Below, one piece after another: positions 11,801-28,602 of a stretch of 64,000 nucleotides of DNA. The translations under genes and the position numbers were made by a program. This DNA comes from Turritopsis dohrnii (lineage: Eukaryota; Cnidaria; Hydrozoa; Anthoathecata; Oceaniidae): contig BQMF02000041.1 in assembly GCA_027922465.2 (NCBI GenBank), positions 930,001 through 994,000 on the forward strand. Reading direction: 5' to 3'. The stretch's first letter is position 1; the number at the start of each line of letters is the position of its first letter. The notes below the pieces were generated by a model. That model was not told the DNA's origin. It did not search any database and saw only the letters and a list, made by a program, of their open reading frames with translations.

Positions 11801-14800
11801 ACAGATCCTCCAGTTGAAATTTGACAGAATTCATACAACCCATCAAATACAGGACAATCTTCACCAACATTAACTTTGAAAAAAATCAAAAAAAATAATT
11901 AATATCTCTTAATTTAATATGCATGGAATTTTCTCTATGGATAATTTTATGAATTATTCAGTTATCAATCTCTCATATAAATGAGATAAATATCTGTTAG
12001 AATGTTATAAATGTTGATAATTATGTAGTTTGGTATGCAATATTTACCGCAACAAATTCAAATAATTAATTTACTTACAACGCTGCATCTGTTTATTAAA
12101 TTCTGATGTATTTTCTGGTCTTATGGTTCGCAAAAACTTTATATAATCATCTGAATGGTACTTTGTCATTTCTTCAAATGCTGCTTTATGAGGTCTCTAA
12201 AATACCATTTTTCCTTTATGAGAAATTTTAAGTTGTCAACTTTGCATAAATCAAAAACAGTGAGAAATTACATTCCAATAGTCTTTCATTAGTGTTTTAT
12301 TTGTGCATCATTGTTTATAATTTACACTAAACATCAAGCATTGATCTGTCTGTTCTTCTATTACTATTATTGTTATTATTATTATTGGAGTAAATATGTT
12401 TACAACGTGTCTATAAATAATAACCCTTATAAACATTGAAAATGTAAAGTTCAACAATATAACATCGTAAAGAATGAAGCAAATCAAAGCAAACATTACT
12501 ACATACATATATTTCCATTTTCCGATACAATCCATAATTCAGTAACAGGTTGTGCGTCATTCTTATTCTGTGAGGCTTCATTGGATGACCTTGACCATAG
12601 TAATAGTTACCAACATCTCCTTAATATCAAAATAAAGACAAAAATGAAATATCTGCATCTGAATCACTAAACAAGTCAATTTACTAAGTACAAGATTAGA
12701 GAAAATACTATCTATATCTAGATCATAACTTTAATCAACTGAAGATGTACAGTGAAAGTCTAAAAAAACATTGTCACACTAAACAAATTTTGTCTCAGGG
12801 GTAGGAGTGCTTTTCCTTTAAAGATATTAGCCCCACAAAAAAAAAAATCTGCTTGACAGTAAAATATTATTCAATGAAGTAATATATACACTAGAGAACA
12901 AAACCAAGACAAAAAGTTTCTACAATTAGAAAAATTCAATGGATATGTACTCTACTGTACTCAGTTCTACTGACTCAGCAGCCACTGACAACTGAATTTT
13001 CTTCTATAAACAGGAAAAAATATTTTCTTGCTTTAAGGTATTATTTGACACTGTGGTATGACCAACTTGGAATATAATATATAAGAACACTCAATAAAAC
13101 CCAACAAAAAAATGATGGTTATTATGGGTCAAAGCAAATACCTATTGTTTTGAACGATAGTAGAACAACGATCAGTTGTGTACATTGAACTTGAATGCTA
13201 ATAACATTTTGCATTTTAGGTTATATGGAATTACACGATCAAGCATTGAACTTGGGGGTGGTATTGCACTTTCCGTACCCCCTTCCCAATATTATTGATG
13301 ATTCTGATGCCGAATTAACTCTGCTTATCTTGCCAAATTATCTGCTTATAATAGCGAGTGTGTATACCACTTTTATTTTAGAGAGTGATAAATTTTGTTG
13401 AATTTTACAGTCAAAATTTTCTTAATCGTGGTCATATTCTTTGTGAGGCCATGCGCTTTTTTTAGATTATAGCACATGCATGTTTTTTTTATCGCCACGG
13501 GGAACCATTGCATTGCATCCCCAGGTGATTCAAATTTTCGTCATGGGGTTTGCACACCTTGATTATATTTTTTGTCACCTTTTTTTCGACACAGGATTTG
13601 CATAAATCATTTTCGAAGTTAGGTGTGGTAAAAAGTTTTACCCGGGTTACTAGTTCAGCGCTTAAAATAACAGGTGATCACCAATCAATGATCGGCGAGA
13701 TTTGAAAGACGATCGTCTGGAATGTAATTGAGACAATCTATGTGATCACTGAACATTTACTCATTTCATTTCTTTTTCTTACTTCAACTAAAACTTGAAG
13801 AAATCAACAATGCAATCTTTATAATAAACACAGTTATATTAGAGTAGTATTAAATGAATCTATTGGTTTCTGGACACGTTCTGCTTGTGTTTTGATGTAA
13901 TGTGAAGGTCATCTACTTTTTATTTTTCAATATTTTTTCTCCTTCCTCGGATCAATTTAAATATATAATGCAACAAAAAAACATAGCTACGCCCACAGCT
14001 TATGTTCGCAAATTTTTGGGGGGTATAATATTCAAACTGGGAAACGAAAAATTATTTTTGCTGGTAAGGGAGAGGGAATATTATAAGGGGTCATTATTTT
14101 CTACCACAGATCGCTCATTTCTTCAACGTAACGATCTTGTGATATCGTCGGACTTAAAAACGTTATTTTAAGCGCTGTTGTTGATATCTAAACCTAACCC
14201 TAACCCCTGACACGAACCCCAACCTGTTGATTTTGAGACCCAGATTCAGGTAATGGTGCAACAGCACCGAACTAGAGTTTGATATTTAGTGAGTGCAGTT
14301 AGGACCACTCGACCAGAATTCGTCACTAAAATAATCGTGATTTGTTATAAAGAATTGCCTCGATAATTTTATTTTACTCTCCTATTTAAATGCATCCAAT
14401 TGAATGATGACGATCTAGCATAGCTCTAGGGAAAATTCGACACGGTAAACTTTTTTTATTTTGGTGGTGGTGAAACTTTATGCAAAAACAAAACTTTTTA
14501 CCGTGTCAAAATTTCCCTTTCGGCTTAGTTCTTCAGAAAATGAAGAAAGAAGAAAACAAACAATTTCTACATCTTCGGAGGAGTCCGCTTTTCTAGCGAA
14601 CATTAGCATCAGTTTCAATAATGGTCGTAAAATTAAATTGCGCTATTGTGTGGCATATCGACAAAACGATTATTAAAATCATTAACATGACAATACCAAA
14701 CATTACAATATATAATAAATTTTCGGGAAGCATTCGGAATGAATAATTCAAACGAACGAATGGTTATCACATGCTTCGCCAGAACATATATGTTTCGTAA

Positions 14801-16947
14801 TAACACGCTCAGTGACCTCCCTTTAACGTAAACTTAGTGTCCTAGTAAGTAGTGTTTGATGGTATATTGTGCAGATATCTAATTTGAATAATTATGAGTG
14901 AATAAAAGCCGCAAAAATCGAAAGCAGAAATATTGAACATCCCTTATACACTTAAATTTTTTAGTCAGAGTCATTGTAAATAATTCTCTGCTAGTTGTTA
15001 AATACCTACTATTGGCTTTGTGACATCAAATAAACGCTACTCTGAGCAACTACGAATAGGTCAGAACTACCTTTTAAATTTTTCAACTTGAAAAATTGCT
15101 TGATAAAAAAAGAAGGCCAACTAAATCCGAGAGTGGTGCGATCGCACCCAAAGCAACCCCCGAGTTACGCCACTGCCTACTTTTTTGGGGATCTGGAAAC
15201 GAAGTTATTCAATCTGAATATAAAAATAACACAAAAAGTCACGAGCACCCTTCAGGTTCACTTTTCCAGAAACGAAAAAAAAATGGCTGCAAATCTGTGA
15301 AATGTTTTTTGTGAAAATATTTAAAAGTCGCCAGCATAAAGTCGTGAATCCTAAAAAAAGCAAAAAGGTCGGTGTATCAAACAGCCACATTGATTTTCTG
15401 TGATTGAATCGTCTAAAAAAATTTGAAAATTGAATGATTTTTTAAAATTCAATTTTCAATTTTCAACTTTTACAATTGCCGAAATTTGAATATTGAAATT
15501 AAATTGAAAATCAATTCTGATTATTAGAACGTTTTTGTTCACTTTTTTGTTCACTTTGTTCACTTGTTCAATTTTGATTCAAAAAATAAATTCTATTTGC
15601 CTAAAATAAAATATTGGTTTTAGCATTTACTCTGAATATTTCCAAGACCAGTTAAGGTATCAACCTATTTACTAGTGTCGTGGCCATTTGTTCCCAGTCC
15701 CTTGCGTGCACATGCTACAGATCAAAATGGCGTCTACGCTGGACAGGCTTGGTTCAAGAGTTCGCTTTGTTTATGTACTACGTGATAACTGTAAATCACA
15801 TAGATATTCTTAAGACTTTTCTTGCCATAACTTTACTCTACAAACCAACCCAGGTCAGTACGCTTCATATAATCAGTAACTAAGTGATTATTTTGATCTA
15901 CAATCATTCTTCATTCGAAAGTAAATGTAATGAACGGAACCCAAATCGGGTAGTCGAAACCACTTCAGAGAGGAAACTGGATTTTGTGACAAATGTTAGA
16001 GAAGTTTTGAATGAAAGCAGGCTGGAAAAGCGTTTCAGGCAAATATACTGCGCGCTCCTTATCCCGTATTTTACAAGTTTTCATTACATTCCGACCGGAT
16101 CTACTATAGAAATGGTCTGGGTATGAATTTGACTAATAGTCTGTACTTTATCGACCATGAACTTTCTTTTTTCAGTTATTGCTCAAAACTGAAAATAAAA
16201 ATTGAAATTTGAAAATACAGTTGTTATTTTAATTTTCAAAATCTGACACCTTACCAAAAATGAAATTTTTTTGAAAAAATGTGTCAATTTATGTAAATGT
16301 TTCTTTTTATTTTCGAGAAACATTTAAAGGAAATTCAAAAAATGAAGGCAACTTCCATATATATAATGAGATATTTTGATATTTTTATGTGAATATTGAT
16401 ATGGCCGTTTTATACACCCATCCAAAACGTTGCTTACACAAAATGTCGCGAAATTCGCGAGAATTTTTGTGCTCCCGATCCTTTGTGCCTTAGTATTCCG
16501 ATGAACTTCGTCTGTGTACTGTATCTCGACGAATTCTATTCACATATTCTCGGGTTTCATAGAAAAACACAAGTAATTTGTTCTGGACAATTGATTTATA
16601 TCAACGTGAATGTACAAAGTAAAGAGTCCTAAGTTACAAATTAAATCAGGTTGATAATTACTTCTTTCACGATTTTACAATACATTTCTCAATCTTGTAT
16701 TCTCAAATCAGAAGAAAATGTTGTGAATGCACTTCGTCGTGTGGTTGTCATAAAGTAGTATGAAACGCTATTTATCGCAAGTTTTGGTCGAGTGGTCCTA
16801 ACTGGAGTGATGTGATGCATATAATAACGAAACATATAATATTTGTGTTATGCGCGATACATATCGAAAGTTTTAACGTAAAAACAATCGCATACCGTCA
16901 TAGTAATAGCATATCTTTTTCTTGTTACCACCACTTGTATATGCCAT
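8818..16947 (-). CDS. HDAC1: Histone deacetylase 1/2 (class I HDAC), complete, 16 coding exons
   Basis: Zn-dependent nuclear lysine deacetylase, the catalytic subunit of Sin3, NuRD and CoREST complexes. Exons: 16947-16896, 12619-12507, 12196-12079, 11873-11799, 11540-11260, 11166-11074, 10993-10885, 10795-10655, 10485-10377, 10256-10198, 10112-10035, 9831-9582, 9403-9326, 9238-9146, 9062-9013 and 8885-8818. They total 1767 nt, giving 588 aa plus stop, with all phases consistent. Start is ATG at 16947 (MAYTSGG then [14 protein letters not shown]). Catalytic residues are present: HH at about 141-142, D-x-D-x-H at 175-179 (DIDIHHGDG), the Asp of [11 protein letters not shown] near 265, and the Tyr of [10 protein letters not shown] near 304. 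The C-terminal tail is about 100 residues longer than in human HDAC1 (482 aa) and acidic/Lys-rich. It keeps the [11 protein letters not shown]2-type site but lacks the IACEE pocket-protein motif (VANDG instead). Intron 1 is 4.3 kb and filled with transposons. Confidence 0.97.
9531..9551. repeat. CA microsatellite in HDAC1 intron
   Basis: An uninterrupted CA dinucleotide run followed by poly-A, located in the intron between the exons at 9582-9831 and 9326-9403. Confidence 0.9.
13345..13650 (-). repeat. Dispersed repeat, copy 2 (in HDAC1 intron 1)
   Basis: Inverted relative of 7915-8230, with the same order of blocks in reverse complement. It lies in the 4.3-kb first intron of HDAC1. No coding sequence is recognised here. 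Confidence 0.7.
14296..16804. mobile_element. CAGTTAGGA-family DNA transposon, large copy in HDAC1 intron 1
   Basis: Begins CAGTTAGGACCACTCGACC and ends with the reverse complement GGTCGAGTGGTCCTAACTG. It is flanked by a 5-bp direct repeat GAGTG (14291-14295 and 16805-16809). Its two ends match the shorter copy at 33916-34748 in opposite orientation, so the 1.7 kb between about 14700 and 16400 is extra: either a later insertion or the part lost from the short copy. Only small unconvincing ORFs are present, so no transposase is recognised. The right end stops about 90 bp from the HDAC1 first-exon donor. Confidence 0.85.
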
Positions 16948-17432
16948 GATTAAGTCAGTAATTGATTGTTTGAAGGATACTGATGTTGACTGGGCCTTTG
17001 GCTTCGCGCGCAGATCTTGTCGATTGAAGCTTTACTTCTTGAATGGAAATGTTTGTCATTTGCTTCACCAAACGATAATATACGATGAAGTAGAAATAAA
17101 TTTTAAATTTTCGTAAGTACAACCAGAGAAGAATGAAGGATCAATAAGGATCAATAATGAAAATTCGAGGAAATTAGTGTGCCAGCCTTGAGTGAAGTTT
17201 TTTTTTTCTTGTAATGCACACCTTTATAAATTTCATGGTAAAATGAACATTACATTTCAACCCATGCATAATCTAAAACACCATCAACAAAATTTCTTAA
17301 TATATGTTTTGACTATAAATAAATTTCTTGTATTCAAACTTTTGCGAGTGAAGTTTGCGTTTTTCAGGCTCACTTGGATAAGACGAACAGGAGAAACTGG
17401 ATATAAAGTGCAGTATAACATGTGCACTAAAT
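16948..17432. promoter_or_regulatory. Shared divergent promoter region of HDAC1 and KAT8
   Basis: The 485 bp between the HDAC1 ATG (16947, minus) and the KAT8 ATG (17433, plus) must hold both 5' UTRs and both core promoters, unless one gene has an undetected upstream noncoding exon. A small CpG-bearing patch, GCTTCGCGCGCAG, lies near 17003. I see no convincing TATA box in the expected place. Bidirectional use is inferred from layout. Confidence 0.6.
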
Positions 17433-23581
<6,149 letters not shown>

Positions 23582-23607
23582 CAATAGTTTCACTGTTCCT
23601 CCTGAAA

Positions 23608-23730
23608 GATCCCATCTTTCTTCACCGATTATCACCATTGAGATCGCATCTTTCTTCACCGATTATCACCATTGAGATCCCATCTTTATTCACAGATTAT
23701 CACCATTGAGATTCCATCTTTGGTCACCTG
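23608..23730 (+). repeat. 34-bp tandem repeat just after the KAT8 stop codon
   Basis: Three near-identical units of GATCCCATCTTTCTTCACCG followed by ATTATCACCATTGA, then a partial fourth. The first unit starts 27 bp after the KAT8 stop, so it probably lies in the 3' UTR. Confidence 0.85.
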
Positions 23731-24942
23731 GTTGTTAAGAGAAAACGATGCATTGCGTGGGACATTGTGAAATGACGCAATTCTTGTTTATGCGACGAAC
23801 AATTAAATGTCGGTCGGGTATTGTACCTATGAAGAGTTTTGTTGTAAGTAGTAATCCTGTGTAAACTGTGCTCGAAATCCTGATATGAAAAGTGCGTATA
23901 TTTGCGGTAATATAGACCGAAGATTAATACCCTGAAAAATACTCTGTCGAAGAAAAAATACCCTGAAAACCATTCTCAAAAGGTTACTTCTGCAGTTTTC
24001 TCTTACTGTGAATGAAATAATTGCGTTTCTGGGATCATCACGAAAGGTGTAAGTAAAAATGAAGATCAAAACGTACCTATCACTAAAAAGTGTGTGAAAT
24101 ATATTTAGATATATTAGATTCGGCTTGTCGTGCAAGTCCGATTCCCGTTGTACGAACAAAATAGATCTAAACTTACGTGTCTGGAATTCCCACTTTTTTA
24201 CGCTTTGTTATCTCCTAGGTTTAATTTAAAAAAATGTTGATAAAACTAATCAGAAATACCTTGTTATAGGGGATTAATGAAATTGTTAATGAACGATACT
24301 TAAAGTAACGGGAATCGAATTAACGCGGTCAGCCGAAGAGTCTGAAAAGAATTAACACAGTCGAGTCTAAATTAATTGCATTTAATTAACGAGGGATTAA
24401 CACTCAATGAAGTAATTTTTATAAACAAAACATATGTCGATATGTTTGTTCTCTTGGCATAGAAAAAATCCATACAAACGGGTTCGTTGTTGCCACTCAT
24501 AACACATCCATCACGCCAAGATGAATGCATATCCTTTCTTTCTCCGTTTTTAAGTATTATGTACACATCTTTGAATACATTTTGTAATTTTGTTTTGGCG
24601 TTGATAACAGAAGGACAGCTTCGATAGTTGTTTCGTCACGATCTGGATTGAGCAAAACCTGTTTCGTTAAAGCATTCGTAAAAATACTCGCTGAAAGCTT
24701 TCTTGTCCAGTTTTTTTCATGGAGGCATTGATGGGCAAGTCGAATGTCTGTCTCGACCAGCTTTGTTCACAGTGGCACTCTTTGTCAGCGCGCACATTTC
24801 GAAGGCGTTTGATCGATGTCTACAATTAGTTCGTCTGGGATGTCGTAGTCTAAGGGTTGTTTTAATAGAGTGTTCGCTTTCGCTGCTACCGTAAATCAGC
24901 AATAACAACCCGAGAAAAGTGATTATTCACTTCTCATTTCTT
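23731..24942. other. Intergenic interval, no gene seen
   Basis: Only scattered short ORFs without family resemblance. No inverted-repeat element or tandem repeat was recognised. Confidence 0.5.
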
Positions 24943-25023
24943 GTTCCGGCATCTTTGTTTTCATAATGTCTACATGATTATGTGTCCGGCATCTTTTTTT
25001 TTCATAATGTCTACATGATTATG
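24943..25023 (+). repeat. 40-bp tandem duplication
   Basis: Two adjacent copies of a unit containing TCCGGCATCTTT and CATAATGTCTACATGATTAT, differing by a T-run length change. The second copy overlaps the start of the uncharacterised coding region at 24982. Confidence 0.85.
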
Positions 25024-25762
25024 TGTTTTTCACAAAAACTCTTTTTAAAAGCTGGACGCATATTTTCTGCTTTGAAAAGTGCTTTTGTAAAATTATTTGC
25101 AATAGGGCATGCGAGAAGCTTTTATGCAACTAATGATGAAAAAACGTCATCAGTGTCAACATCATTGCTTGATGATGGAGATTATAATTATCTCCAAAAG
25201 AAGCCGCTGATCCTGATGATTCGTTGCAGTTATCAGTTTTGGCAGTGTATCATCGTTGCCAATTTTTCATGATGAAGATACTTCATCGTTGACCAGTTTT
25301 GGCAGCGTCTCCTCGTTGCCAATCTTTTATGATGGAGATAGCAGACCGTGCGATGGAAAGACAACAACATCTTCTCCATACTCTAATGAACGTCCTGTGG
25401 TGATTCCTATGACACACATTGATAGCACAGTTAACCCTTGTGAACTAAAAGCCGTTCCGGAACTTATATCAGAATTCCGATTTGACAGCATGTCTATTAT
25501 TGAGTCATTTTGCGAAGACGGAGAATTTGATTTTTCATTCAACGACCGAATCAATGCACCAGGTGCGAATACACAAGCTGAAGAAAAAACTAACAAATAT
25601 GGCCAAAATACAAGTGTCACATTTTGTGACGACAACATCCAAGAGGCGGTGTACAAACATATAAAAGAACCACGAAAACGTGGAAACATTTTTCAGAGAT
25701 TTTCCTATTGGTTTATTCCGTCCAATGGATTTCTTTCCCGCGTTTTCCGCTGTATTTGACAA
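24982..25762 (+). pseudogene. Uncharacterised protein-coding region with frame breaks
   Basis: A 96-codon ORF (24982-25272, frame 1) and a 167-codon ORF (25256-25759, frame 2) appear to be parts of one protein. Between them, about 25203-25240 reads sensibly in the third frame (AADPDDSLQLS). A 60-bp direct duplication encodes two copies of SFGSVSSLPIF-D-D. The N-terminal part is basic and amphipathic (LKAGRIFSALKSAFVKLF). The middle is Ser/Asp/Thr-rich. The C-terminus is basic-hydrophobic (GNIFQRFSYWF, FLSRVFRCI). No family is recognised. Either it is a decaying gene with two indels, or an unrecognised intron bridges the frames. Confidence 0.4.
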
Positions 25763-27274
25763 TCAGCCAATCTGATTTTGAAGTCTGGCCTTATCAGTTG
25801 TGTTTCTCTTTCAATGGAAATAAAAAGATCATAACCTTGCATAGCCGTTGACATGCCAGTGGAATTGCCAAAACCACTATAAAGTGTGTCATCAGACTTT
25901 GCATATAAATGATTCTTTATTTTTGTTGTAATAAACTCGGTCATTCGATAGAAAAGGTGGAACAAATCAGGGAAAGAAAAAACAATTTTCAGCAACGATT
26001 TGTACTATTAACTTTGTAAAAGTCCATTAACAGGTGAATGAAAAGAAAGAATAAAAGGAGGTAGATCAGATTGTTGGAGCTGTACTAAAGACGTACGATA
26101 ATAGTGAGCAACGAGTATATTCTCTAACTGAAAATGATGCTTCCTATTAAAAATTAAAAGCTTTCTTCCATGTAGAAATGAATAAATAAAAGGATGAAAA
26201 TATAAAACTTTTTCCGCAACAAGTTTATGAAATATAACAGAGTAAACCAACGAAAAGCTCTGCATTCATAATTCTGTTGTTGTTGTTGTTGTTATTGGCG
26301 TTTGGTTTTCTTTTTGTGTTCTCGTGGACTTTTTCTATGGTCAAAGAGTTTTGAAATTCAGAGTATTTATTACATCATCATTAGTGTGACCATTCATGGC
26401 TTCCTCCGGCTGTAAACAGAGCATCTGTCATCATTGTGAACACTTTTTTGAGGAGTTCAACTTCAAAGAACATTGTTATTATGTCGTAGTATCACAAATA
26501 TATATAGTTCACGCAAATATTTGCATGGCGTAGATTTAACGCGTCACTGAATTCCTTTTTGTTGGGGTTAAAACCATATTTCTCTAGCACAGTTAGATAG
26601 TCAGCTGAAAGCCCCTCTTTTTTATTTATAGTTCTACATATAAGTCAGCTTTTCGTTCAACATCTTTATCACTTCTCTTTTTTTTATTGGAAAGCAATTG
26701 TTGCTTTTGTCAGGGATGCAACCTGCATGTGTATCTACAACTAAAATCATTTCCGAAGGCGACTACATGGCCCTCAGTTGTGATTTCAACGTTTGTAGTT
26801 AAGTCCCGAGCTCCAACTTTCATTTCGCGATGTTTCAGAACCAATCACGCTTTCTTTTCGTTGACCTAATAACTAACCTTCTTTAATCAGTTCGTCCCAT
26901 CCATATTTTTAAAATTAGAGAATAATGAACGAATGATGTTGCAGCGCCTAATCACCATTTGAACCCCAATGAATTGATCAATATCAATGAAGCATGTTGA
27001 CAGAGGTTTCAGTTTAAGATTATTCTCATCTACACAAAACATCACAAGAACTCGTGACGAATGTACAAGCTGAGACATTGGACGAGCTAAAAGTTTAAAA
27101 ACTGTCCTTTTTTGCATAAAATCATAACTAGGCTGAGGTGAGGGAAAAAATACATGTTCCCCAATCTCAGAAGCGCACACTTTCGCAAAACTATAACCTA
27201 GACTATCCAAACTCACCTCCGTAGAACCGATTTCTACAGTGCATCATGGAATCGCATCATTTGGTTTTATTTAG
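25763..27274. other. Intergenic interval, no gene seen
   Basis: Contains a short TTG microsatellite at about 26275-26297 and scattered ORFs without recognisable domains. Confidence 0.5.
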
Positions 27275-27276
27275 TA

Positions 27277-28206
27277 CAGTAGACTCTCGATGTAACGAAC
27301 CCCCGGTATAACGAACATCTCGATATTACGAACTGATGCAACTGGCCCTTGGCCCTTGGCTTATCAAACCCTTATAAATCCTTTCTATATAACGAACCTC
27401 CGATATAACGAACTTTCGATTTACCGAACCTAAAGTATTTGCCCAACAAGCAAAAATCCTTCGATATAACGAACTCAAGGCACTAAAATGGAATGAAGAC
27501 ACTGCAATGACTTCCAATCGAACAATTGAAAAATCATTTGAACGTGTTGAATGTACGTAAAGTTCGAGTTTTATGTCAACCTAATCAGCCCTATACCTGA
27601 GTAGTCAACATGAAGAGGCTCAATGTTTCTGTAACCGACAAATATAAGGCGTTGCAGAAGATTGCAGAGGGAAGCTGTTCAAAAAAGAAAATAGCTGAGC
27701 AGTATGGAGTAAAGAAGAACACTGTTTCCACATGGATTGCGAACAAAGCAAAAATAACACAGGCTTATGAAACTGGTCAGGTCAGTTCGAAAAGAAAAAA
27801 GATGAAGAAGAGCGACAACAATAATCTTGACGAGGCTGTTTTTATCTGGTTTAAAAACGCACGTTCCAACAATGTACCTGTCAATGGTATGGTTATTAAA
27901 GAGAAAGCTCGAGCCTTGTCAAAAAGCCTCAATGTTCCTAATTTTAAAGCTTCTGACGGTTGGTTGGATAAATGGAAACAAAGACACAATGTCACTTTGA
28001 ACATAGCTGTTTCGGGAGAAGAGAACAGTGTCACCCCGGAAATGACAGACAGCCAGTTGGAAATTCTAGCTTTTTCCAAAAATTAAAGGATTTCCATTAA
28101 TTTTGGCAAAACACAAGTTTTCTTAAATTTTTCGATATAACGAACTGTCGATATAACGAACTTTTTTTCAACCCCCTTCAAGGTTCGTTATATCAAGAGT
28201 CTACTG
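27277..28206. mobile_element. Pogo/Tigger-type (Tc1/mariner superfamily) element, internally deleted
   Basis: The ends CAGTAGACTCTCGATGTAAC and TTATATCAAGAGTCTACTG are inverted. The element is flanked by TA on both sides (27275-27276, 28207-28208), as expected for this superfamily. Subterminal ATATAACGAAC motifs repeat many times near both ends. At 930 bp it is far shorter than an autonomous Tigger, because the DDE catalytic region is missing. Confidence 0.9.
27610..28086 (+). CDS. Tigger/CENP-B-like DNA-binding protein without transposase catalytic domain
   Basis: An intact 158-codon ORF inside the 930-bp element. Residues about 1-55 form a Psq/CENP-B N-terminal helix-turn-helix (KYKALQKIAEG, KKKIAEQYGVKKNTVSTWI). 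Residues about 70-135 resemble the second CENP-B-type HTH (AVFIWFKNARSNNVPVNG, ASDGWLDKWKQRH). The protein ends at TAA before any DDE/D region, so it cannot catalyse transposition. It could bind element ends and act as a repressor, or be a relic; that is inference. Confidence 0.85.
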   Translation: MKRLNVSVTDKYKALQKIAEGSCSKKKIAEQYGVKKNTVSTWIANKAKITQAYETGQVSSKRKKMKKSDNNNLDEAVFIWFKNARSNNVPVNGMVIKEKARALSKSLNVPNFKASDGWLDKWKQRHNVTLNIAVSGEENSVTPEMTDSQLEILAFSKN

Positions 28207-28602
28207 TATGCCATAAGCATTGTTCCAGCCTCAGTTTCATAATCTATGCACAAAAAGACCTTAAAATTTTGTGTGCTGTTAAAAAAATTCTGTAAGCAGT
28301 ATTCGAAAGAAAAGATGAAAGAAAGCTAGCAGGAAGTTAATTGTTAACAAGCTGGAAACTGTCGATGTTTTGTTGAAGACACCTAATCAGAAACTGATGC
28401 AAATTGAATACTCGTGACGTCATTCGGATAGTGATAGAATTTCATTTCGGATTTCGGGGAAAAAGAGCGACTGATGGCGGGAAAAGAACTAAAAGAACTA
28501 TGGTGATTTTTTCTACTTTTAGATTTTACGACAAAGCATGCAAAGAGATGGTTTCCATGAGAGGAAATATTACCATTACTGAAGTCTGAGAGAAACACGA
28601 GT

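Noticed and set aside
14190..14210. CTAAACCTAACCCTAACCCC as an interstitial telomere
   Set aside because: Only two to three TTAGGG-type units, within intronic repeat DNA; too short to claim.
16922..17116. Plus-strand ORF starting MLPPLVYAM
   Set aside because: Antisense to HDAC1 exon 1 and the divergent promoter; no domain and no link to KAT8.
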